A DNA stretch of 64,000 nt from NCBI GenBank assembly GCA_030770545.1, contig CM061098.1, forward strand, positions 9,617,501 to 9,681,500, in the 5' to 3' direction. The notes under the pieces are model-generated. The model was not told the origin of the DNA. It did no database searches and was given only the letters and a program-made list of their open reading frames with translations. The translations under genes were made by a program, and so were the position numbers. The DNA comes from Macropodus opercularis (Eukaryota; Chordata; Actinopteri; Anabantiformes; Osphronemidae). This document shows, piece by piece, positions 10,775 to 23,107 of this stretch. Within the stretch, counting starts at the first letter, position 1. The number at the start of each line of letters is the position of its first letter.

Positions 10775-13105
10775 CTCCTCAGATGTTTTCCTCCTGTCAG
10801 GTAGTACCAGAGTATTAGCTTGGCTTCCTGGGACTATAGTAGATCCTATGCTCATCCTGGGTCCAACTAACATGTAGCGCTTGTCTCCAGATCTGTACTG
10901 GATGCTGTGACACAGTGTCCCGTCATAATTAGGCTCCTGTAGATATTTAGAAGTGTAGTCTGTGGATTTTGAGCACTGCATCGCAATGAGCACAATGATG
11001 CTGATGAGGAAAAGAGCTGAAACTGAGCCCAAAGTTATCATCAGGTAAAAAGTCACATTATTATCCTCATCGTGTTTTGCTGAACTCTTGACGTCAGAAG
11101 CTGCAAAAGCCTCTTTGGGCTCCACGAGTTTAACGAGCACAGTAGCTGTTGCTGAGAGGGAGACGTTGCCATTGTCTTTGACCAGTATGAGCAGTTTATG
11201 CTCAGCCTCGTCTGTCTCTGTGAATGAGCGGAGTGTTCTGATCTGTCCTGTGTAGCGGTCCAAAGCAAAGAGACTGTGGTCAGTGACCTGCTGCAGTGAA
11301 AACAGTAACCAGCCGTTGTATCCTATATCAGCGTCATAGGCTCTGACTTTAGTCACCAAGTGTCCTGCGTTCACATTGCGGGGAATCTCCTCCACACCTT
11401 CAGCAGAACCGTTGGAGCTGAGTGGATACAGGATGACTGGAGCGTTGTCGTTCTGATCCAGGATGAACACGTTCACTGTGACGTTGCTGCTCAGTGACGG
11501 AGTCCCAGAATCTGTGGCCACAACTTGGAACTGGAAAGTCTTCAGAGTCTCAAAGTCAAAGCTTTTTAGAGCTGAAATGTCTCCGTTTTCTGAATTAACA
11601 TTCAGAAAAGAGGCCATATCATTATGACCACCTTCTCCTCTAATTATCTGATAGGACACTGCAGCATTATCGTTTAAGTCTTTATCAAATGCACTCACGG
11701 AGAATATTGACGCGCCAGGAGCATTGTTTTCTGTCAAGTAAAGCTGCAGAGGGCTGTTTGAGAAAACTGGGACATTATCATTCACATCTGATATTTCGAT
11801 ACTTAAGGATCTTAACGTGGACAGAGGGGGCTCACCGCAGTCTGTAGCCGTTATTGAAATGTCATAATGTGACACAGTTTCTCTATCCAGTTTTTCTTTT
11901 ATTACCAACGAATACATGTTTTCTTTAAATGACGGTTTTAGTTCAAACGGTACATTGTCTGTCAGACTGCATATGACTTTCCCATTCAGGCCGGCATCAA
12001 CGTCTGTAACACTAATAAGAGAAATCACTGTCCCTGGTTTTGAATCCTCTGGGACCATAGTTGATAACGACGTCACCTCGATTTCTGGTTTGTTGTCATT
12101 GACATCTTTAATTTTTATTATGACTCTACAGTCAGTTGTCATCGGTGGCTGACCTTTATCTGAAGCTTGGATGTCTAACTTGAAAACTGCAGCAGTCTCA
12201 TAGTCAATCTGTCCGCTGACGCGAATTTCTCCTACATTTCTGTCCAGACTGAATAGTCGTAACACATTGGAGTTAATGTCGCCACCAAAGGCGTACTCCA
12301 CCTCTCCGTTTGTGCCCTCATCAAGATCAGTTGCGTGAACCTTTATTACAGTTGCGCCTAGTGGAGCGTTTTCTTCTAATGTTGCTGAATAAACCTCTCT
12401 GGAAAAAGTTGGTCTGTTATCGTTAATATCAAGAACCCTTACTGTAATGTTTAGATTAGCAGAGTGTGGTGGAGACCCTCCGTCTATAGCGGTTAAAATC
12501 AGGCTGTGGTTTGATCTGTGTTCTCTGTCCAGCGCCCTCTGCAGCACCAAAAAGGGGATTTTATCCTCTCCCCTATCTCGAATCTCAAGATTAAAATTAT
12601 CGTTTTGATTAAGTTTATAGCGCTGAACCGAATTTATTCCAAGATCTGGATCACGCGCACCTGGTAACTGAAATCGTGCTCCTGGTAACGTGTTTTCTGC
12701 TATTTCTAGAACCTTTTCTTTCTCGACAAAACTCGGTACATGGTCGTTAGTATCCGTTATTTCCACTGTGACATAGTGGATTTCAAGCGGATTTTCAAGA
12801 ACAATTTTCAGATCTGTTAAACAGGCTCCACTTCTATCGCACATCTGTTCTCGGTCGAGATGCTTGTGGACATACAAAGCCCCATTGTTCGTGTTTACCT
12901 CAAAAAGCGCGTCCTGAGCTCCGGATACAATCCGAAATCGCCTGTTTACCAACGTGCTGACATCCAAGCCCAGATCTTTAGCAACATTCCCTACAATAGT
13001 TCCTACTTTACCTTCCTCAGGAGTCGAGTATTTTACTTGAGCTGCAATTCGTCCACTGAAGCAAAAAAGCAGAGAGAGAAGCAGGCGATGCGAACAAGGC
13101 GTCAT
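10775..13105 (-). CDS. Array-2 exon 4: gamma-type protocadherin variable exon (777 codons)
   Basis: Short leader MTPCSHRLLLSLLFCF..., ending RIAA before QVKYSTPEEG. EC1 has the loop CDRSGAC (CX5C) and the linker TDTNDH, with Thr in place of the usual Val. EC2 carries IRDRGEDKIP, shared in part with exon 3 (IRERGEDKIP). EC3 and EC4 also resemble exon 3. The donor is TCTGAGGAG|GTAAGA (phase 0), and the tail ends LPDRRKTSEE. If unspliced, the frame stops 15 bases past the donor at 10760. From LKSFDFETLK on it has the common array-2 sequence. No breaks are seen. Confidence 0.96.
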
Positions 13106-13337
13106 TCTTCCGATTTATCCTCTCATTTGCCGTTTTCAATTCAAATCAGCCTCCACAAATAGTTTCAATTTAAAGAACAGCCACTTATCGTGAGATGATA
13201 TTCAGAAGAGCACGTTCATGCAGAAACGCTCCAGAACAAATCCAATACGATGACATTCTTTGTGCTCCATCTGAAAGGTGAGCACTTTGAAAGGGGCAGA
13301 GTCTATTTTCACTGAAACCTCAGATATTTACTGTAAC

Positions 13338-13352
13338 ACTGACACCCAGTGG
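13338..13352 (-). promoter_or_regulatory. CSE/CTCF-like element of array-2 exon 4
   Basis: Sense CCACTGGGTGTCAGT, 233-247 bp before the ATG. It matches 13 of 15 positions of CCASYAGRKGGCRSY, the best match in array 2. Confidence 0.65.
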
Positions 13353-13608
13353 ATCATTTAATGTCGTCATACAAATATAGAAAGCACATCAACACAACAC
13401 ACGTCGCTCGCATTCAAGCTTTTGTTTTTCGAAATGCTACAATTGTACCTTGACACAACTTACCCGGTCTAGTGGGTAACACAAGTAGTTTTGTTATCGA
13501 CCACTAATTCCCTGCACGGGATTAACCTGCAGAGTTTATACTCAGAGCAAACGTTTCGCACCACCCGTGTTAAACTTTTTTTGGAAGTATGATGTCTTAA
13601 CCTGCAAT

Positions 13609-13832
13609 TGTTTTTCTAGTCTGAATAAAACACCCGATTAAAGATTCACCAAAACCAGCTTCAGTATCATAGACAGCACCACAACATTCGAAACAACAAA
13701 CCTTAGCCAAAACGTCATGACAACAATTGTCTTTTCAAAAATCTACTTTAGACACTTACATGGACAAAATCTAGAAAACCAGGTTAAAATAAAAAAATAA
13801 AAAAAATCCTTATTTCTATAAGTTTGTCTTAC
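13609..13832. repeat. Intronic block duplicated at 20309-20528
   Basis: Both copies begin TTTTTCTAGTCTGAATAAAAC. Both keep AACCAGCTTCAGTA, TTAGCCAAAACGTCATGACAA, TTACATGGACAA and AATCCTTATTTCTATAAGTTT, and both end at the GTAAGA or GTAAGATA donor. Divergence is limited to scattered substitutions and short indels. The block marks duplication or conversion between array-2 exons 1 and 3. Confidence 0.88.
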
Positions 13833-16190
13833 CTCTTCAGTTGTTCTCCTCCTGTCAGGAAGCACCAGAGTATTAGCTTGGCTTCCTGGGACTATAGTAG
13901 ATCCTATGCTCATCCTGGGTCCAACTAACATGTAGCGCTTGTCTCCAGATCTGTACTGGATGCTGTGACACAGTGTCCCGTCATAATTAGGCTCCTGTAG
14001 ATATTTAGAAGTGTAGTCTGTGGATTTTGAGCACTGCATCGCAATGAGCACAATGATGCTGATGAGGAAAAGAGCTGAAACTGAGCCCAAAGTTATCATC
14101 AGGTAAAAAGTCACATTATTATCCTCATCGTGTTTTGCTGAACTCTTGACGTCAGAAGCTGCAAAAGCCTCTTTGGGCTCCACGAGTTTAACGAGCACAG
14201 TAGCTGTTGCTGAGAGGGAGACGTTGCCATTGTCTTTGACCAGTATGAGCAGTTTATGCTCAGCCTCGTCTGTCTCTGTGAATGAGCGGAGTGTTCTGAT
14301 CTGTCCTGTGTAGCGGTCCAAAGCAAAGAGACTGTGGTCAGTGACCTGCTGCAGTGAAAACAGTAACCAGCCGTTATATCCTATATCAGCGTCATAGGCT
14401 CTGACTTTAGTCACCAAGTGTCCTGCGTTCACATTGCGGGGAATCTCCTCCACACCTTCAGCAGAACCGTTGGAGCTGAGTGGATACAGGATGACTGGAG
14501 CGTTGTCGTTCTGATCCAGGATGAACACGTTCACTGTGACGTTGCTGCTCAGTGACGGAGTCCCAGAATCTGTGGCCACAACTTGGAACTGGAAAGTCTT
14601 CAGAGTCTCAAAGTCAAAACTTTTTAGTGCTGATATTTGTCCGTTTTCTGAATTGATATTTAAAAACGACGTAATTTTTCCTTGACTATTTTCCTCTCTA
14701 TTTATATGATAAGTTAAAACTGCATTTTCATTCAAGTCTTTATCTGAAGCATTAACAGAGAATATTGGATTTCCTGGCACATTGTTTTCTACCAGATAGA
14801 CTTCATATGGACTATACAGAAACTGTGGCTTGTTATCGTTCACGTCTGAAACATCAATGCTCAATGTTTTGAATACAGACAGTGGAGGTTGACCACAGTC
14901 TGTAGCTGTTATTGTGATGTCGTAGTGCGAGACTGATTCTCGATCCAAATGCTGTTTTAAAACTAATGAGTACATATTATCCTGAAATGAAGGTTTTAAT
15001 TCGAACGGCACATTATGTGAAATACTGCATATTACCTTTCCGTTCAAACCTGCGTCTTTGTCCGTGATGCTAATAAGGGAAACCACAGTTCCAGGTTTGG
15101 AGTTTTCTGATACAGTCTTTGACAGGGACGTCACCTCGATTTCAGGTTTGTTGTCATTTTCGTCGAGTACTTTGATGATCACAGTGCAGTCCGTACTCAT
15201 TGGAGGTTGTCCTCTGTCAGTTGCATGGACATCTAATTTAAACACGTCGGCTTTCTCGAAATCAAGCTCTCCTTTCACTCTAATGTCTCCACTATCTTTA
15301 TCCAAGGAAAACATGTCATAGATTTTACGATCAAGTTGGCCACCGAAAAAATATTCAACATCTCCATTAGCACCTTCATCGACATCAGTGGCTTTAACCC
15401 TAACTACACTTGTGTCTGCACCCACATTCTCAGAGATGGTTACTGAATACACTTCTTGACTAAATACTGGGTGGTTATCATTTGAATCGAGAACTATAAC
15501 TGTGATGTTTAATGTCCCAGATCTCGGTGGATTTCCTCCATCAACTGCTGTCAGAATCAGTTTGTGCTCATTATGCTTTTCCCGATCCAGAGACTTCTGC
15601 AATACTAAGAATGGTATTTTGTCTTCTCCCCTCTCTCGAATTTCTATACTAAAGAATTCGTTTTGATTTAGTTTATACACACGCACGGTATTGGTGACAA
15701 CATCTGGATCATGCGCTGTTGGTAATTGGAAACGTTTACCAGGAACAGTAGATTCAGAAATTTCCAATACATTTTCTTCGTCTTTGAAACTCGGTGAATT
15801 GTCATTTACGTCTAAGATTTCTACTCCAACATAATGCACCTCCATGGGATTCTCCGCTACTATTTTCAGGTTTATTAAACACGGCGACACGCTGTCACAC
15901 AGCTCCTCTCTGTCGATGTTTTTATGCACGTACAGGACGCCATTGTTCTGGTGCACAGCGAACTGAGCACCTTCGGGTCCAGGGACAATACGAAACCGTC
16001 TCTCTTCCAATGAGTTTACGTCCAGTCCTAGATCCTTGGCTATATTCCCAACAACGGATCCCACTTTTACTTCCTCTGGAACGGAATACTTTAACTGAGC
16101 CGAAACCTGCTGCATGCAGCCGAAGATCACAGAAAAGCAGAATGCAGCCCACCAGTAGCGTAGTCCTCGTCTTTGTCCTCTTAAACCCAT
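13833..16190 (-). CDS. Array-2 exon 3: gamma-type protocadherin variable exon (786 codons)
   Basis: ATG 16190 (MGLRGQRRGL), leader ending QQVSA, then QLKYSVPEEV. EC1 has CDSVSPC (CX5C) and IDREEL. EC2 carries IRERGEDKIP. The EC3-EC4 linker is LDENDN, with Glu where most copies have Val. The EC5 insert reads REENSQGKIT. The donor is ACTGAAGAG|GTAAGA (phase 0) and the tail ends LPDRRRTTEE. Unspliced, the frame runs 29 more codons to 13743. The leader start (MG, Arg-rich, WW) is like that of exon 2, which supports this ATG. Confidence 0.96.
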
Positions 16191-16412
16191 TTTATCCAGT
16201 TAAACCTGCCGAAGGTTTGTGTTATATCCACTCATAGATGTTACGACAAACAAAATCCTCAGCCCCAGGATGTCTCGCCGAAAGACTCCGCGTATACTCA
16301 ACAAATGCAACAACGCAAAACCAGCGTCTCTGCTAAACCGGGTCTTTTCTGACAATCTGAACAGGAAGAGGCAGGACCAAAAAAATCATCTAACATTGTT
16401 TGATGGTGAGAC

Positions 16413-16427
16413 ACTGACGCCTTGTGG
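16413..16427 (-). promoter_or_regulatory. CSE/CTCF-like element of array-2 exon 3
   Basis: Sense CCACAAGGCGTCAGT, 223-237 bp before the ATG. It matches 12 of 15 CTCF consensus positions. The core here is GCGTCAGT rather than GTGTCACT. Confidence 0.55.
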
Positions 16428-16757
16428 ACTGGACACATCACAACCTCGGTGTGAAGTATTTCAGTTCTGCTTCTATACAGCTCGAATGCACTTCAGTGAA
16501 TAACGCATTTCAGGGCTTTGCTCCTGACATAAAAAACGCGAATGACACCACGAGATCTATGAGACAAAATGCTACCAGACTTCCTAACCACACCAGCACC
16601 GTGTGAAAAAAGACCGTTTAAAATAAATAAGCTCAAACATTAACTGCGTGTTTGGTAGTTTATAACAAATCTTACATTCAACTTGACAGGATCTACATTG
16701 CAGCCATGAAAGAGTGACTCGTTGTAATTAATAAAAAAAAAAGACACATATTCTTAC

Positions 16758-16772
16758 CTCCTCACATGTTCT
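16758..16772 (-). pseudogene. Possible relic of a variable-exon 3' end with donor
   Basis: The sense strand reads AACATGTGAGGAG|GTAAGA, close to the last bases of array-2 exon 4 (AACATCTGAGGAG|GTAAGA). Nothing upstream of it is exon-like. It abuts the start of the duplicated block at 16772, so it is probably a breakpoint scar. It is too short to exclude chance. Confidence 0.45.
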
Positions 16773-16949
16773 ACACAAATGTATCTACCCTGTTACTGCG
16801 GCTACTTAAATCCTCACATATCCAACATGTCAAAATTTACAAGATCACTTAATAAAAAGTGCCACTTCTAGTGTGAAAAGGCCACGATCATGTGTGAAAG
16901 GGTTGCAATTACATTTAAGAGAAAACATAGATTATTAGACGTTTCCTAC
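16772..16949. repeat. Intronic block duplicated at 4137-4334
   Basis: Second copy of the block downstream of array-2 exon 6. It ends at the same GTAGGA donor variant, which only exons 2 and 6 share. Confidence 0.85.
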
Positions 16950-19301
16950 CTCTTCAGTTGTTCTCCTCCTGTCAGGAAGTACCAGAGTATTAGCTTGGCT
17001 TCCTGGGACTATAGTAGATCCTATGCTCATCCTGGGTCCAACTAACATGTAGCGCTTGTCTCCAGATCTGTACTGGATGCTGTGACACAGTGTCCCGTCA
17101 TAATTAGGCTCCTGTAGATATTTAGAAGTGTAGTCTGTGGATTTTGAGCACTGCATCGCAATGAGCACAATGATGCTGATGAGGAAAAGAGCTGAAACTG
17201 AGCCCAAAGTTATCATCAGGTAAAAAGTCACATTATTATCCTCATCGTGTTTTGCTGAACTCTTGATGTCAGAAGCTGCAAAAGCCTCTTTGGGCTCCAC
17301 GAGTTTAACGAGCACAGTAGCTGTTGCTGAGAGGGAGACGTTGCCATTGTCTTTGACCAGTACGAGCAGTTTATGCTCAGCCTCGTCTGTCTCTGTGAAT
17401 GAGCGGAGTGTTCTGATCTGTCCTGTGTAGCGGTCCAAAGCAAAGAGACTGTGGTCAGTGACCTGCTGCAGTGAAAACAGTAACCAGCCGTTATATCCTA
17501 TATCAGCGTCATAGGCTCTGACTTTAGTCACCAAGTGTCCTGCGTTCACATTGCGGGGAATCTCCTCCACACCTTCAGCAGAACCGTTGGAGCTGAGTGG
17601 ATACAGGATGACTGGAGCGTTGTCGTTCTGATCCAGGATGAACACGTTCACTGTGACGTTGCTGCTCAGTGACGGAGTCCCAGAATCTGTGGCCACAACT
17701 TGGAATTGGAAAGTCTTCAGAGTCTCAAAGTCAAAGCTTTTCAGGGCGGTTATTTGGCCATTCTCCGAATTGACGTTCAGGAAAGATGCCATATCTCCCT
17801 GTTTTCCATCTCCTCTCACAATATTATATGTTACTGCCGCGTTTTCGTTCAAGTCATTATCAGTAGCACTCACAAAAAATATGGATGCACCTGGAGAATT
17901 GTTTTCCACCAAATACAGTTCAGTTGGATTCTGACTAAATTTTGGTGTGTTGTCATTAACATCTGAAACCTGGACGCTCAGTGTTTTCACAGCTGAAAGA
18001 GGAGGTTCACCACAGTCGGTAGCTGCTATCGTGATTTCATAACCAGACACATTTTCTCGGTCTAAGCGCCCCTTTGTGACCAGCGAATACATGTTTTCCT
18101 CGATCGATGGCGACAAATCGAACGGAACATTATTCAAGATTTTGCAGATAACTTTTCCGTTAACACCCGAGTCTCTGTCAGTAACGCTAATGAGAGAAAT
18201 GACAGTGCCCGGTTTTGCGTCCTCTGGGACCAATTTGGACAAAGACGTTACTTCAATTTCTGGCGTATTGTCGTTCACATCTTTTATTTTTATCACAACT
18301 CGACTCTCTGCTGTCCAAGGAGGCTGTCCTTTGTCTGAAGCCTGTAAATCTAGTCTATAAAGCTCCGTGTCTTCAAAGTCCACTTTCCCTTTAACTCGAA
18401 TCTCGCCTGTTACACTGTTTAATTCAAACGTGTCGTGAACTTTCTTCTTTTGCGTTTTTCCAAAACTATATTCAATGTCACTGTTTGACCCCTCATCTAA
18501 ATCTGTAGCGTTTAGTTGTAACACCAGAGTTCCAATCGACGCGTTTTCATCTAATGTCACCGTATATACATCTTTGCTGAACACAGGGCGGTTATCATTT
18601 GCGTCCAGCACAGTGATAGTTAAGTTGAGGCTTCCAGATTTCGCTGGACTACCCCCATCAACAGCCGATAACACTAAACGATGTTCCACCTTTTGCTCCC
18701 TGTCCAAAGGCCTTTTCAACAATAAAAACGGAATTTTGTCTTCTTCACTGTCTCTGACTTCAATATCAAAATACTCATTTGGGCTCAGCTTATATATCCG
18801 AACAGACTGTGTCCCAATATCAGGGTCTCTAGCTGCATGAATTTGGAAACGAGTACCAGGAGGTGAATTCTCTGCTATTTCCAGACGCTGCTCGCTTTCT
18901 GGAAATGTCGGCGAATGGTCATTGACATCGGATATTTCGACGCCAACATAGTGTATTTCCAGTGGACTTTCAACTACAATTTTCAAGTTTATCAAACAAA
19001 CCTTGATTCCATCACAGATCTCCTCGCGGTCCATCATTTTCCCAACATACAATACTCCATTGTTCTGATTTAACTGGAAGTGAGCGTAGTTAGGTCCGGA
19101 TACAATACGAAACCTTCTGTCTGCCAGTGTGCTCACGTCAAGTCCCAGATCCTTGGCAACATTTCCAACAGGGGATCCCACCTGAACCTCTTCTGGAACT
19201 GAGTATCTCAGCTGACCAGACACAGGCTCATCAAAGCAGAGCAACAAAATCCCAACGACCCACCAGTGGTTCACTCGGCGCCTTTGTCTTCGTTCCCCCA
19301 T
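16950..19301 (-). CDS. Array-2 exon 2: gamma-type protocadherin variable exon (784 codons)
   Basis: The frame is open from 19379, but I choose the ATG at 19301 (MGERRQRRRV). It gives a normal leader ending PVSG before QLRYSVPEEV and matches the exon-3 leader. The upstream Met codons would add 26 residues of unlike sequence. EC1 has CDGIKVC (CX5C) and the unusual MDREEI for IDREEL. EC2 carries VRDSEEDKIP. The EC6 tract has KLLVLVKDNG and FAASDIKS, small private changes to the common sequence. Donor ACTGAAGAG|GTAGGA (phase 0), a variant shared only with exon 6. If unspliced, the frame stops at 16935. Confidence 0.95.
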
Positions 19302-19529
19302 CGTGAAGCAAAAAACAAAGCTGGTTTTGAAGAAAATACACTGATCCATTTTGTCCTCGATCGAATATAAGTTAATCAATTACAACATACAAACAATTTG
19401 GTACAAACTCAACCGCTTTTCATACGAATTGAGAGCAAGGCTACGATGTGCGTTCTGACAGAATAAAACCTCCCTCAGAGATGGGCAGGGCCTGTACAGT
19501 CTGATCCCAACAACCATTATCTAGGCCAC

Positions 19530-19544
19530 ACTGGCCCCATGTGG
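19530..19544 (-). promoter_or_regulatory. CSE/CTCF-like element of array-2 exon 2
   Basis: Sense CCACATGGGGCCAGT, 229-243 bp before the ATG at 19301. It matches 12 of 15 CTCF consensus positions, but the core GGCCAGT differs from the GTGTCACT of most array-2 copies. Confidence 0.5.
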
Positions 19545-20055
19545 TTTTCTCGCTACAATACGATACGAAATCACAAATGTCCCCTTCATTGTGTCCTTTT
19601 CAGAACACTGTGTTGCCTGTTGCACAGTAATAAAGCAGTAAAGTACGCACGGTGAGGGAATAGTCAAGCAAAAGGTCTAAAACGTTTCACACTCAGGACA
19701 GTAAATCGTACTTCCTCCAACGAGTCCGTCATTCTGGATATCAGAACACAAATCAGAACTTGAATTCCTTATGTGGATTTAAAATGAAACACATAGATTT
19801 TAAATATGCACTGGTAAATGATAGGTAACATCACCAATTATGTTGGTAATCCAATCAGAGCAGGATAGAACAAAAGGCACATTTGTAATTCTTCTCAAAG
19901 TCAGTTAAACTAACTGTTAACCTCAATTACGGCAAATCAAATAGATGAAACCATTTATAGTATAATTAGAAAAAAATATACAGCTCATACTTTTGATCAA
20001 CAGGTGTAGTGAATATCGACTTATCTACCAGTATTTGACCTCTGCTGTGATGTCA

Positions 20056-20057
<2 letters not shown>

Positions 20058-20091
<34 letters not shown>
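20058..20091. repeat. (CA)n microsatellite
   Basis: About 17 uninterrupted CA units, followed by an A-rich run. Confidence 0.95.
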
Positions 20092-20094
<3 letters not shown>

Positions 20095-20203
20095 CAAAAC
20101 TTCAGCACCACGGACAGCGCAATCCAATAGCAACAGCATAAGATGATAAAACCTAAAGTTTGTGTGCGGTAATATTAATATAAAAATTATTTAATGGTGT
20201 TTT

Positions 20204-20305
20204 GCCTCTTCAGAAGTTCTACTTCTGTCAGGGAGAACCAGAGTATTAGCTTGGCTTCCTGGGTTTATAGTAGATCCTATGCTCATCCTGGGTCCAACTA
20301 ACATG
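20204..20305 (-). pseudogene. Truncated array-2 exon 3' end with broken donor
   Basis: About 102 bp match the last 34 codons of array-2 exons, from MLVGPRMSIGSTI to the exon end, with changes (INPGS for IVPGS, DRSRTSEE for DRRRTTEE). Everything upstream of the Met codon is missing and is replaced at once by the duplicated intron block. The donor is GAG|GC instead of GAG|GT. Lacking signal peptide, EC repeats and membrane segment, it cannot make a protocadherin. It is most simply a leftover of unequal crossing-over. Confidence 0.9.
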
Positions 20306-20308
20306 CAA

Positions 20309-20528
20309 AATAATTTTTCTAGTCTGAATAAAACACCAGAATACAGATTCACAATAACCAGCTTCAGTACCATGGAGAGCACCACAAAATTCGAAACAAG
20401 AATTTTAGCCAAAACGTCATGACAACATTTATCATTTGAAAAATCTGCTTTGGACATTTACATGGACAACATCTAGAAAACAAATTTAAAATAAAAAACA
20501 AATCCTTATTTCTATAAGTTTATCTTAC
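20309..20528. repeat. Intronic block duplicated at 13609-13832
   Basis: Copy of the block downstream of array-2 exon 3, here sandwiched between the donor of exon 1 and the truncated exon relic. Confidence 0.88.
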
Positions 20529-22889
20529 CTCTTCAGTTGTTCTCCTCCTGTCAGGTAGTACCAGAGTATTAGCTTGGCTTCCTGGGACTATAGTAGATCC
20601 TATGCTCATCCTGGGTCCAACTAACATGTAGCGCTTGTCTCCAGATCTGTACTGGATGCTGTGACACAGTGTCCCGTCATAATTAGGCTCCTGTAGATAT
20701 TTAGAAGTGTAGTCTGTGGATTTTGAGCACTGCATCGCAATGAGCACAATGATACTGATGAGGAAAAGAGCTGAAACTGAGCCCAAAGTTATCATCAGGT
20801 AAAAAGTCACATTATTATCCTCATCGTGTTTCGCTGAACTTTTGATGTCAGAAGCTGCAAAAGCCTCTTTGGGCTCCACCAGTTTAACGAGCACAGTAGC
20901 TGTTGCTGAGAGGGAGACGTTGCCATTGTCTTTGACCAGTATGAGCAGTTTATGCTCAGCCTCGTCTGTCTCTGTGAATGAGCGGAGTGTTCTGATCTGT
21001 CCTGTGTAGCGGTCCAAAGCAAAGAGACTGTGGTCACTGACCTGCTGCAGTGAAAACAGTAACCAGCCGTTATATCCTATATCAGCGTCATAGGCTCTGA
21101 CTTTAGTCACCAAGTGTCCTGCGTTCACATTGCGGGGAATCTCCTCCACACCTTCAGCAGAACCGTTGGAGCTGACTGGATACAGGATGACTGGAGCGTT
21201 GTCGTTCTGATCCAGAATGAACACGTTCACTGTGACGTTGCTGCTCAGCGACGGAGTCCCAGAATCTGTGGCCACAACTTGGAACTGGAAAGTCTTCAGA
21301 GTCTCAAAGTCAAAACTTTTTAGAGCTGAAATGGTGCCATTGACTTCATTTATATTTAAAAAAGAGGTGATAGTCAGTCCTGGGATTTTTCGGTCTAGAG
21401 AATATGTGACCACAGCATTTTCGCCTCCATCAGCATCGGTTGCACTCACTGAAAACATGGACATTCCAGCCTTGTTATTTTCAGGCACATAAAAGGTGTA
21501 TGGGCTTTCAGTGAACATTGGGCTATTATCATTAACATCTAGCACGTCTACCTGGATCAGCTTAGTAGAAGACAGTGCAGGGCTCCCTAAATCCCTTGCT
21601 GTTATTCTTATATTATACAAATGCATTTTCTCCTTGTCTAGGTAGTCCTTGGTAACTAAAGAGTATGACTGTCCATCAGGGGAAGGCTTCAAGTCAAAAG
21701 GCAAATCACCAGGCACGTTGCAGACCACCTGTCCGTTCACACCCGAGTCGAGGTCCGTGATACCCATCAGCGCCACCACTGTGCCAGGAGGCGCATCCTC
21801 TGGAATTCGACTTGAGAGAGATGTGATTTCTATTTCAGGTTGGTTGTCGTTCACGTCCTCCACTTTTACAACAACATTACAATGTGTGGAGAGAGAAACT
21901 GCACCTTTATCTGCTGCCAGTACTTTTATTTCGTACACTTGCTTTTCTTCATAGTCAAGACTTCCTTTCACAGTTAGTTTGCCAGTGATACTGTCTAAAT
22001 CAAATGGTTCAGATGAGAGTCCTCTAAATTTACTCCTTAAAAAATATTCAATCTCACCATTCATCCCTTCATCTGAGTCGGATGCAGTCACTGTCAGCAA
22101 AAATGTTCCCACAGGTGCATTTTCCCTTATTGTTATGGAGTATTTTTGTTTATCACACACTGGGGAATTATCATTTACATCAGACACAATAACAGTGATA
22201 TTCACAGTACCAGATTTTGATGGTTTCCCGCCATCTGTAGCTGTTAATTGTAACCAGTGTTGAGCTGTTTGTTCTCTGTCCAAAGGTCGCTGTAATATCA
22301 GGAATGGCACTTTTCCATCATCCCCAAATTCCTCAGTTTCCAGGCGAAAGTACTGATTGTGGTGGAGTTTATAGGACTGGAGAGAATTTACACCAACATC
22401 CAAGTCATGTGCTCCTTCCACTTGAAACCGGGATCCAATTATTGCGGACTCCAGCACCTCTAGTGTGTAGTTGTCTTCCGGGAATTTCGGGAAATTGTCG
22501 TTTACATCAACAATCTCAACTGTTATCTGGTGCATCTCGAGAGGGTTTTCTACAACAGCTTTGAGATTTGTGATGCATGGAACAGTTTTTGCACACAGCT
22601 CTTCTCTGTCTACTCTCTGGTTCACTAACAAAACTCCATCTTTTGCGTTTACCTTAAACAAATCCTGCTTTGTTGCTGATACAACACGAAGGTTTCTTTC
22701 CGTTAGTCTGCCAACATCTAACCCGAGGTCTTTGGCTACATTTCCAACTGCTGTGCCCGTTTTGAGTTCTTCCTGAACGGAATACCGTATCTGAGCACAG
22801 GCTCGATCTAAATATGTCACAACCAGCAGTGCTAGACAAAAAGAAATCCACACACCCAGCCGCTCTCCTGCTTTGTCCATTACCGCCAT
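20529..22889 (-). CDS. Array-2 exon 1: gamma-type protocadherin variable exon (787 codons)
   Basis: First exon of the gamma-type array. ATG at 22889, or the in-frame Met at 22880. The leader ends DRACA and is followed by QIRYSVQEEL, with Gln where the others have Pro. EC1 has CAKTVPC (CX5C) and VDREEL; its linker is DVNDNFP. EC1-EC5 are the most divergent of the array (for example RSKFRGLSSEPFDLD in EC3 and RKIPGLTITS in EC5). From LKSFDFETLK on it is nearly the common sequence, with PVSSNGS and QQVSDHS as private changes. Donor ACTGAAGAG|GTAAGA (phase 0). It may be an older lineage homogenised only at its 3' end. Confidence 0.96.
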
Positions 22890-23107
22890 TGTTTGCCAAA
22901 CGCCCCTTGATAAAATGGTCCTAATCTTTTAAAAAATATTCCTTTTGGATCTTCAGTGTCATATTTTGGATATCGCACAAAAATGCGCTGGGAACATCAT
23001 TGTAACCAGACGACAAACGCTGCTCGTTCCGTTCCTTTAACTCGTCTCTTTGCGTTGTTCTTGTTCACTCCCTCGTATACAATCACAGTGGCGATACAAA
23101 GCGTTAC

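Larger units (their letters stand above)
13106..13832. other. Spacer between array-2 exons 3 and 4
   Basis: Contains the exon-4 promoter element. At about 13609-13832 it holds an intronic block that also occurs at about 20309-20528 downstream of array-2 exon 1. Confidence 0.7.
16191..16949. other. Spacer between array-2 exons 2 and 3
   Basis: Holds the exon-3 promoter element, a 15-bp relic of an exon end with its donor at 16758-16772, and the duplicated intron block 16772-16949. Confidence 0.7.
19302..20528. other. Spacer between array-2 exons 1 and 2
   Basis: This 1.2-kb stretch holds the exon-2 promoter element, a (CA)n microsatellite at 20058-20091, a truncated exon relic at 20204-20305 and the duplicated intron block 20309-20528. 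Confidence 0.75.

Noticed and set aside
16541..16555. Second CSE-like word (sense TCTCGTGGTGTCATT) above array-2 exon 3
   Set aside because: A better and better-placed element exists at 16413-16427. This one is probably chance.
19302..19379. N-terminal extension of array-2 exon 2 from an upstream Met
   Set aside because: The Met at 19301 gives a normal leader matching exon 3. The extension would place 26 unrelated residues before the signal peptide.
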